Translations under genes and position numbers: made by a program
Notes under the pieces: model-generated
What the model was told of the DNA's origin: nothing
Databases searched by the model: none
Seen by the model: the letters and a program-made list of their open reading frames with translations, nothing else
NCBI RefSeq assembly: GCF_000718135.1
Contig: NZ_JOEM01000002.1
Location: 124,001-188,000 of the forward strand
From: Streptomyces cyaneofuscatus
Lineage (GTDB): Bacteria > Actinomycetota > Actinomycetes > Streptomycetales > Streptomycetaceae
Direction of reading: 5' to 3'
Length of the DNA: 64,000 nt
Shown: positions 58,519 through 64,000 of the stretch, in pieces
Layout: each line of letters opens with the position of its first letter
Position numbering within the stretch: the first letter of the stretch is position 1

Positions 58519-59118
58519 ATGCGAGTCAATTTCACGGTCAACGGCCGTCCGCAGGAAGCCGACGACGTGTGGGAGGGCGAGTCCCTTCTTTACGTGCTGC
58601 GTGAGCGTATGGGGCTGCCCGGTTCCAAGAACGCCTGCGAGCAGGGCGAGTGCGGGTCCTGCACGGTCCGCCTCGACGGCGTCCCGGTCTGTTCGTGTCT
58701 GGTCGCCGCCGGCCAGGTCGAGGGCCGCGAGGTCGTCACCGTCGAGGGCCTGGCCGACTACGCCAAGCACCGCGAGGACGCCCACCCCGGCGGCGGCTGC
58801 GCCTCCGGCGCCTGCGGCACCACCCTGGACGCCGCCAAGCGCTGGCAGTCCAAGCCCACCGACGGACAGGCCGGCGAGGCCGCCGAGCTCTCCCCGATCC
58901 AGCAGGCGTTCATCGACGCCGGAGCCGTCCAGTGCGGCTTCTGCACCCCCGGCCTGCTGGTCGCCGCCGACGAACTGCTGGAGAACACCCCCTCCCCGTC
59001 CGACCAGGACATCCGCGAGGCGCTCTCCGGCAACCTGTGCCGCTGCACGGGTTACGAGAAGATCCTCGACGCGGTCCGCCTCGCGGCCGCCCGCCAGGAA
59101 GAGGCGGTCCAGTCATGA
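58519..59118 (+). CDS. Xanthine dehydrogenase (2Fe-2S) subunit
   Basis: The electron-transfer subunit, 199 residues, with two [2Fe-2S] clusters. The plant-type set is CEQGECGSCTVRLDGVPVCS and the C-terminal set is CGFCTPG plus CRCTGYEKI. A Gly/Ala-rich insertion (HPGGGCASGACGTTLDAAKR) between the domains carries two extra cysteines not usual for the family. The stop overlaps the next gene's ATG (ATGA). Confidence 0.95.
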   Translation: MRVNFTVNGRPQEADDVWEGESLLYVLRERMGLPGSKNACEQGECGSCTVRLDGVPVCSCLVAAGQVEGREVVTVEGLADYAKHREDAHPGGGCASGACGTTLDAAKRWQSKPTDGQAGEAAELSPIQQAFIDAGAVQCGFCTPGLLVAADELLENTPSPSDQDIREALSGNLCRCTGYEKILDAVRLAAARQEEAVQS

Positions 59119-61568
59119 CGACGCACCCCGAAGCCACCACGCAGCCCAAGGCCACGGCGCCCGTCAAAGCCCAGACCGTACCGGCCGGAACGCCCACCAA
59201 GATCACCCAGGGTTCGCCCACCAAGGGCGGCATCGGCGAGTCCACGCTCCGCCCCGACGGCACCCTCAAGGTCACCGGCGAGTTCGCGTACTCCTCCGAC
59301 ATGTGGCACGAGGACATGCTGTGGGGCCAGACGCTGCGCTCCACCGTCGCGCACGCCGAGATCGTCTCCATCGACACCTCCGAGGCGCTGGCCACCTCCG
59401 GTGTCTACGCGGTGATGACCTACGACGACCTCCCGGCCGAGATGAAGAACTACGGCCTGGAGATCCAGGACACGCCGGTGCTCGCGCACGGCAAGGTCCG
59501 CCACCACGGTGAGCCGGTCGCCATCGTCGCCGCCGACCACCCGGAGACCGCGCGCCGCGCCGCCGCCAAGATCAAGATCGAGTACCGCGAGCTGCCCCTC
59601 ATCACCGACGAGGCCTCGGCGACCGCCCCGGACGCCGTACTCGTGCACGAGGGCCGCGACGACCACCACATCGGCCACGTCCCGCACCCCAACATCGTGC
59701 ACCGCCAGCCGATCATCCGCGGCGACGCCGACGAGGCCGCCAAGCGCGCCGACGTCATCGTCACCGGCGAGTACGTCTTCGGCATGCAGGACCAGGCCTT
59801 CCTCGGCCCCGAGTCCGGTCTCGCCGTGCCGTCCGAGGACGGCGGCGTCGAGCTGTACGTCGCCACCCAGTGGCTGCACTCGGACCTCGGCCAGATCGCC
59901 CCCGTCCTCGGCCTGCCCGAGGACAAGGTCCGCATGACGCTCTCCGGCGTCGGCGGCGCCTTCGGCGGCCGCGAGGACATCTCGATGCAGATCCACGCCT
60001 GCCTGCTGGCGCTCCGCACCGGCAAGCCGGTCAAGATCGTCTACAACCGGTTCGAGTCCTTCTTCGGCCACGTCCACCGGCACCCGGCGAAGCTCCACTA
60101 CGAGCACGGCGCCACCAAGGACGGCAAGCTCACGCACATGAAGTGCCGCATCGTCCTGGACGGCGGCGCCTACGCCTCCGCCTCCCCGGCGGTCGTCGGC
60201 AACGCCTCCTCGCTCTCCGTCGGTCCGTACAAGATCGAGGACGTCGACATCGAGGCGGTCGCGCTCTACACCAACAACCCGCCCTGCGGCGCGATGCGCG
60301 GCTTCGGCGCGGTCCAGGCCTGCTTCGCCTACGAGGCGCAGATGGACAAGCTCGCCGCGAAGCTGGACATGGACCCGGTGGAGTTCCGGCAGCTCAACGC
60401 CATGGAACAGGGCACCCTGCTGCCCACCGGACAGCCCTGCGACTCGCCGGCCCCGGTCGCCGAGCTGCTGCGCCGGGTCAAGTCCCGGCCGCTGCCGCCC
60501 GAGCAGCAGTGGCTGGCGGCGGGCAGCGAAGGCACCTCCATCGACGTGCGGGCCCTGCCCGGCGGGCTCTCCAACACCACCCACGGCGAAGGCGTCGTCC
60601 GGGGCATCGGCTACGCGGTCGGCCTGAAGAACGTCGGCTTCTCCGAGGGCTTCGACGACTACTCCACCGCCCGGGTGCGGATGGAGGTCATCAACGGTGA
60701 GGCGGTCGCCACCGTGCACACCGCGATGGCCGAGGTCGGCCAGGGCGGCGTCACGGTCCACGCCCAGATCGCCCGTACCGAACTCGGTGTCAACCAGGTC
60801 ACCATCCACCCCGCCGACACCCGCGTCGGCTCCGCCGGATCCACCTCCGCCTCCCGCCAGACGTACGTCACCGGCGGCGCGGTCAAGAACTCCTGCGAAG
60901 CCGTACGGGAGAAGGTCCTGGAGCTCGGCCGCACCAAGTTCGGCACCTACCACCCGGCCTGGGCCACCGCCGAACTCCTCCTGGAGGGCGGCAAGGTCGT
61001 CACCGACGGCGGCGAGGTCCTCGCGGACGTGGCCGACGTCCTGGAGGACGAGGCGATCGACATCGAGCTGGAGTGGCGCCACCGGCCCACCGAGGCGTTC
61101 GACCTGCGCACCGGACAGGGCAACGGCCACGTCCAGTACTCCTTCGCCGCGCACCGCGCGGTCGTCGAGGTCGACACCGAGCTCGGCCTGGTCAAGGTCA
61201 TCGAACTGGCCTGCGCCCAGGACGTCGGCAAGGCGCTCAACCCGCTCTCCGTGCTCGGCCAGATCCAGGGCGGCACGCTCCAGGGCATGGGCGTCGCGGT
61301 GATGGAGGAGATCATCGTCGACCCGAAGACCGCGAAGGTGCGCAACCCCTCCTTCACGGACTACCTCCTCCCCACCATCCTCGACACGCCGACCATCCCC
61401 GTCGACGTGCTCGAACTCGCCGACGAGCACGCCCCGTACGGGCTGCGCGGCATCGGCGAGGCCCCCACCCTGTCGTCCACCCCGGCCGTCCTCGCGGCGA
61501 TCCGGAACGCGACGGGCCTGGAGCTCAACAGGACCCCGGTACGCCCCGAGCACCTCACCGGCACCTGA
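59115..61568 (+). CDS. Xanthine dehydrogenase molybdopterin-binding subunit
   Basis: The catalytic subunit, 817 residues, hydroxylates hypoxanthine and xanthine at the Mo centre. The Moco-binding loop is GGAFGGREDISMQIHACLLA. The substrate-site region ENNPPCGAMRGFG-like reads TNNPPCGAMRGFGAVQACFA. The essential Glu sits in GLRGIGEAPTLSSTPAV near the C-terminus. An extended N-terminus of about 40 residues precedes the hammerhead domain. ATG 59115 overlaps the previous stop. Neighbouring PucR, purine permease and XdhC support purine specificity over CO or aldehyde oxidation. Confidence 0.94.
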   Translation: MTTHPEATTQPKATAPVKAQTVPAGTPTKITQGSPTKGGIGESTLRPDGTLKVTGEFAYSSDMWHEDMLWGQTLRSTVAHAEIVSIDTSEALATSGVYAVMTYDDLPAEMKNYGLEIQDTPVLAHGKVRHHGEPVAIVAADHPETARRAAAKIKIEYRELPLITDEASATAPDAVLVHEGRDDHHIGHVPHPNIVHRQPIIRGDADEAAKRADVIVTGEYVFGMQDQAFLGPESGLAVPSEDGGVELYVATQWLHSDLGQIAPVLGLPEDKVRMTLSGVGGAFGGREDISMQIHACLLALRTGKPVKIVYNRFESFFGHVHRHPAKLHYEHGATKDGKLTHMKCRIVLDGGAYASASPAVVGNASSLSVGPYKIEDVDIEAVALYTNNPPCGAMRGFGAVQACFAYEAQMDKLAAKLDMDPVEFRQLNAMEQGTLLPTGQPCDSPAPVAELLRRVKSRPLPPEQQWLAAGSEGTSIDVRALPGGLSNTTHGEGVVRGIGYAVGLKNVGFSEGFDDYSTARVRMEVINGEAVATVHTAMAEVGQGGVTVHAQIARTELGVNQVTIHPADTRVGSAGSTSASRQTYVTGGAVKNSCEAVREKVLELGRTKFGTYHPAWATAELLLEGGKVVTDGGEVLADVADVLEDEAIDIELEWRHRPTEAFDLRTGQGNGHVQYSFAAHRAVVEVDTELGLVKVIELACAQDVGKALNPLSVLGQIQGGTLQGMGVAVMEEIIVDPKTAKVRNPSFTDYLLPTILDTPTIPVDVLELADEHAPYGLRGIGEAPTLSSTPAVLAAIRNATGLELNRTPVRPEHLTGT

Positions 61569-61919
61569 GAGACCGGGGCCGGGTGATCCCCGGCCCCGCC
61601 GCCTCCGAGCGGTCCCCCCCCGAACTCTCCGGGCGGTGTGCTGAGCCGAGAACGTCACACTTTTCCGCATCCCGCACCGCCCGGAGACACCAAGCACCGC
61701 ACCGCTCGCGGTTCTTCGCCGTACGCCGCCACAAAAACGGCAGCGCACGCCGGCGCACGGCGACGCCTCACGGATCAACGCGTGCCTCCGGCACATCCGT
61801 ATCTGCTTCAACAGTTCGTCCCGGCCGTCCCCGGGTCGTGCAGCCGACGCAGTCATCCCAAATCCCGCATTCAGGAATCTTCAAGCGGGTGCCCCTGTGA
61901 ACCTTGGGAGTCAGGCATC
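61569..61919. other. Intergenic region before the purine permease
   Basis: This is 351 bases holding a terminator at its start (61574-61598) and then about 320 bases with no gene I can support. GGGAG at 61905-61909 is a modest ribosome site for the permease. The terminator implies that the permease has its own promoter, which I could not locate. Confidence 0.5.
61574..61598 (+). terminator. Hairpin terminator after the xanthine dehydrogenase operon
   Basis: CGGGGCCGGG (61574-61583) pairs perfectly with CCCGGCCCCG (61589-61598), 5 nt after the stop. Confidence 0.75.
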
Positions 61920-63377
61920 ATGACCCAGCAGTCAGTGGAACCGAAGACCAGCGCGGAGGCCGCGGGCCCCGGCTCGCGCGTCCCCGCCGGAAGATCATGG
62001 CTCGACCGTTACTTCCACATATCCGAACGAGGCTCCACGGTCGCGCGCGAGGTGCGCGGCGGCGTCACGACCTTCATGGCCATGGCGTACATCCTCCTGC
62101 TCAACCCGCTGATCCTCGGCGGGGAGGACGTCAACGGCAACCTTCTCAGCCAGCCGGGCCTGATCACCGCGACCGCCTTCGCGGCGGCGGCGACGACCCT
62201 GCTCATGGGCTTCGTCGGCAAGGTGCCCCTGGCGCTCGCCGCCGGACTCAGCGTCTCCGGTGTGCTCGCCTCGCAGGTCGCGCCGAACATGACCTGGCCG
62301 CAGGCCATGGGCATGTGTGTGATCTACGGTGTGGTGATCTGCCTCCTGGTGGTCACCGGCCTCCGCGAGATGATCATGAACGCGATCCCGCTCGCGCTCA
62401 AGCACGGCATCACCATGGGCATCGGGCTCTTCATCGCCCTCATCGGCCTCTACAAGGCCGGCTTCGTCCACCAGGGCACGGCGACCCCCGTCTCCCTCGG
62501 CCCGGCCGGTGAACTCGCCGGCTGGCCCGTCCTGATCTTCTGCGTGACCCTGCTCCTGATCTTCATGCTCCAGGCGCGCAACATCCCCGGCGCGATCCTG
62601 ATCGGCATCATCGTCGGCACCCTGGTCGCCATCGTCCTCAACGCGATCATCGACATCCCCGCGAAGGCGTGGAGCAGCGGCCCGCCCGCCCTGGAGGGCA
62701 GCGCGGTCGCCACCCCCGACTTCTCGCTCTTCGGCAACGTCGAGTTCGGCGGCTGGGGCGACGTCGGCGTGATGACCGTCGGCATGATCGTCTTCACCCT
62801 GGTGCTGGCCGGCTTCTTCGACGCGATGGCCACCATCATCGGCGTCGGCACCGAGGCCAAGCTCGCCGACGACAAGGGCCGCATGCCGGGCCTGTCCAAG
62901 GCGCTGTTCATCGACGGCGCCGGCGGCGTCATCGGCGGTGTCGCCTCGGGCTCCGGCCAGACGGTCTTCGTCGAATCGGCCACCGGAGTCGGCGAGGGGG
63001 CCCGGACCGGGCTGGCCTCCGCCGTCACCGGCCTCTTCTTCGCCGCCTGCCTCTTCTTCACCCCGCTCACCGCGATCGTCCCGACCGAGGTGGCCTCGGC
63101 CGCCCTCGTCGTCATCGGCGCGATGATGATGCAGAACGCCCGGCACGTGGACTGGAGCGACCGCTCCGTCGCCATCCCGGTCTTCCTGACCGTGGTCCTG
63201 ATGCCCTTCACGTACACCATCACCACCGGTGTCGCAGCGGGTGTCATCGCGTACTCCGCCATCAAGCTCGCCCAGGGCAGGGCCCGCGAGGTCGGGGCCT
63301 TCATGTGGGGGCTGACGGTGATCTTCATCGTCTTCTTCGCCCTCAACCCGATCGAGAGCTGGCTCGGCGTCCACTGA
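61920..63377 (+). CDS. NCS2-family purine permease (AzgA/PbuG-like)
   Basis: A 485-residue membrane protein with about 12-14 helices that imports hypoxanthine, guanine or adenine by proton symport. Family marks are REVRGGVTTFMAMAYILLLN, AAGLSVSGVLASQVA, the acidic FFDAMATIIGVGTEA and SGSGQTVFVESATGVGEGAR. ATG 61920 is where the conserved cytosolic N-terminus begins; the open frame upstream is not protein-like. It supplies substrate for the xanthine dehydrogenase encoded just before. Confidence 0.93.
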   Translation: MTQQSVEPKTSAEAAGPGSRVPAGRSWLDRYFHISERGSTVAREVRGGVTTFMAMAYILLLNPLILGGEDVNGNLLSQPGLITATAFAAAATTLLMGFVGKVPLALAAGLSVSGVLASQVAPNMTWPQAMGMCVIYGVVICLLVVTGLREMIMNAIPLALKHGITMGIGLFIALIGLYKAGFVHQGTATPVSLGPAGELAGWPVLIFCVTLLLIFMLQARNIPGAILIGIIVGTLVAIVLNAIIDIPAKAWSSGPPALEGSAVATPDFSLFGNVEFGGWGDVGVMTVGMIVFTLVLAGFFDAMATIIGVGTEAKLADDKGRMPGLSKALFIDGAGGVIGGVASGSGQTVFVESATGVGEGARTGLASAVTGLFFAACLFFTPLTAIVPTEVASAALVVIGAMMMQNARHVDWSDRSVAIPVFLTVVLMPFTYTITTGVAAGVIAYSAIKLAQGRAREVGAFMWGLTVIFIVFFALNPIESWLGVH

Positions 63378-63418
63378 CGCCGGCCGACCAACCCCTCCCT
63401 CACCTAAGGAGAGTCGCC

Positions 63419-64000
63419 ATGCTGGACATCGCCGAAGAGCTTCACCGGTGGGTCTCGCAGGGACGCGCGTTCGCCGTCGCCACCGTGGTGGCGGTCGGCG
63501 GCAGCGCGCCCCGGCAGCCGGGTGCCGCCCTCGCCGTCGACGCCGACGGCACGGCCATCGGATCGGTCTCCGGCGGATGTGTGGAGGGCGCGGTGTACGA
63601 ACTGTGCCAACAGGCCCTCCAGGACGGGAAGTCCGTCCGCGAGCGCTTCGGCTACAGCGACGAGGACGCCTTCGCGATCGGCCTGACCTGCGGCGGCATC
63701 ATCGACATCCTGGTCACACCGGTACGGGCGGACGACCCCGCCCGCCCGGTGTTCGCCGCGGCGCTCGCGGCCGCCGCCGAGGGGGCGGCGGCCGCCCTGG
63801 CCCGCGTCACGGAGGGCCCCGAGGAGCTGCTCGGTCTCCCGCTCCTGGTCCGGCCCGACGGGAGTTACGAGGGCGGGCTCGGCGGCCACCCGGCGCTGGA
63901 CCGGACCGCCGCGGCCGAGACCCGGGCCCTCCTGGACGCGGGCCGCACCGGCCCGCTCGCCATCGGCGCGGAGGGCTCCCGCTGCGGCCGGCCGATCCAG
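63419..64000 (+). CDS. xdhC: XdhC/CoxI-family protein, cut by the window edge
   Basis: XdhC proteins bind molybdenum cofactor and load it, sulfurated, into xanthine dehydrogenase. The first 194 residues are present: MLDIAEELHRWVSQGRAFAV, then VAVGGSAPRQPGAALAVDAD, GSVSGGCVEGAVYE and LTCGGIIDILVTP. The cysteines in SGGCVEG and TCGG are the family's conserved ones. The C-terminal Rossmann domain lies beyond the edge. AAGGAGAG gives a good start at 63419. It lies 41 nt after the permease gene, so the two are probably one operon. Confidence 0.93.
   Translation, partial: MLDIAEELHRWVSQGRAFAVATVVAVGGSAPRQPGAALAVDADGTAIGSVSGGCVEGAVYELCQQALQDGKSVRERFGYSDEDAFAIGLTCGGIIDILVTPVRADDPARPVFAAALAAAAEGAAAALARVTEGPEELLGLPLLVRPDGSYEGGLGGHPALDRTAAAETRALLDAGRTGPLAIGAEGSRCGRPIQ

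Noticed and set aside
59052..61856. 934-codon minus-strand open frame opposite the xanthine dehydrogenase large subunit
   Set aside because: The composition is Gly/Asp/Val/Leu-rich as expected for the complement of a GC-biased gene, and the plus-strand gene is unambiguous.
1..64000. CRISPR arrays, tRNA or rRNA genes, insertion sequences, secondary-metabolite synthase genes
   Set aside because: I looked for repeated spacer structure, cloverleaf stretches, transposases and PKS/NRPS motifs and found none. A tRNA scan would settle the RNA question.

Overview
The window reads as a chromosomal segment of a Streptomyces species. The DNA is very GC-rich with third-position G/C bias, and chaplins and rodlins occur side by side. 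A DUF2637 protein, a FhuF-type protein, DmdR/IdeR-like iron boxes and several short TANNNT-to-ATG leaderless-type starts are also typical of the genus. I saw no tRNA, rRNA, CRISPR array, transposase or prophage gene. The left edge cuts a probable sugar-binding lipoprotein and the right edge cuts an XdhC-like gene.

Layout. 0-6 kb: macrolide-type glycosyltransferase behind a perfect palindrome, secreted subtilisin-like protease, small DUF1697 and NTF2-like genes, and a membrane protein paired with a copper-type YcnI protein. 6.1-13.8 kb: an iron-box-preceded siderophore locus with two half-size ABC exporter-fold proteins, a lipoprotein, two FecCD permeases and an ATPase. 14-24 kb: a minus-strand sulfur assimilation block (leader peptide, cysI, a 59-residue zinc-ribbon gene, cysH, cysC, cysD, cysN, then a sulfonate-type ABC importer and a sirohydrochlorin chelatase). 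24-30 kb: GNAT acetyltransferase, GAF-type regulator, AidB-like acyl-CoA dehydrogenase divergent from a YihY membrane protein, AraC and VOC genes. 30-37 kb: a 3-oxoadipate-type catabolic cluster (3-hydroxyacyl-CoA dehydrogenase, CatI/CatJ, LysR, thiolase, FAD monooxygenase).

37.5-42 kb is the aerial-surface cluster: a long sortase-anchored chaplin, three rodlins, a short chaplin, and a 96-residue secreted protein of no family I recognise. The long chaplin, the short chaplin and the unknown protein share an exact AGTTTC-N16-CGTTA promoter-like element. The unknown protein also has a chaplin-like signal peptide. This is the best candidate here for an undescribed component.

42-55 kb: DUF5949-like gene, RsgA with a possible upstream leader ORF and a 15-bp triple repeat, an Ada-AlkA fusion that has lost its catalytic segment, DUF456, a TrmB/LuxR regulator, a PP2C-like probable pseudophosphatase, PoxB, an anti-sigma-type ATPase, DUF2637, a FhuF-like protein with an iron box, a GntR regulator and a helical-repeat protein. 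55.5-64 kb: purine catabolism, with PucR divergent from a three-subunit xanthine dehydrogenase, an NCS2 purine permease and XdhC.

Some genes support each other's assignment: the sirohydrochlorin chelatase can supply siroheme for CysI, the sulfonate importer feeds the same sulfur pathway, and XdhC serves xanthine dehydrogenase maturation. All functions are inferred from sequence recognition; no searches were run.
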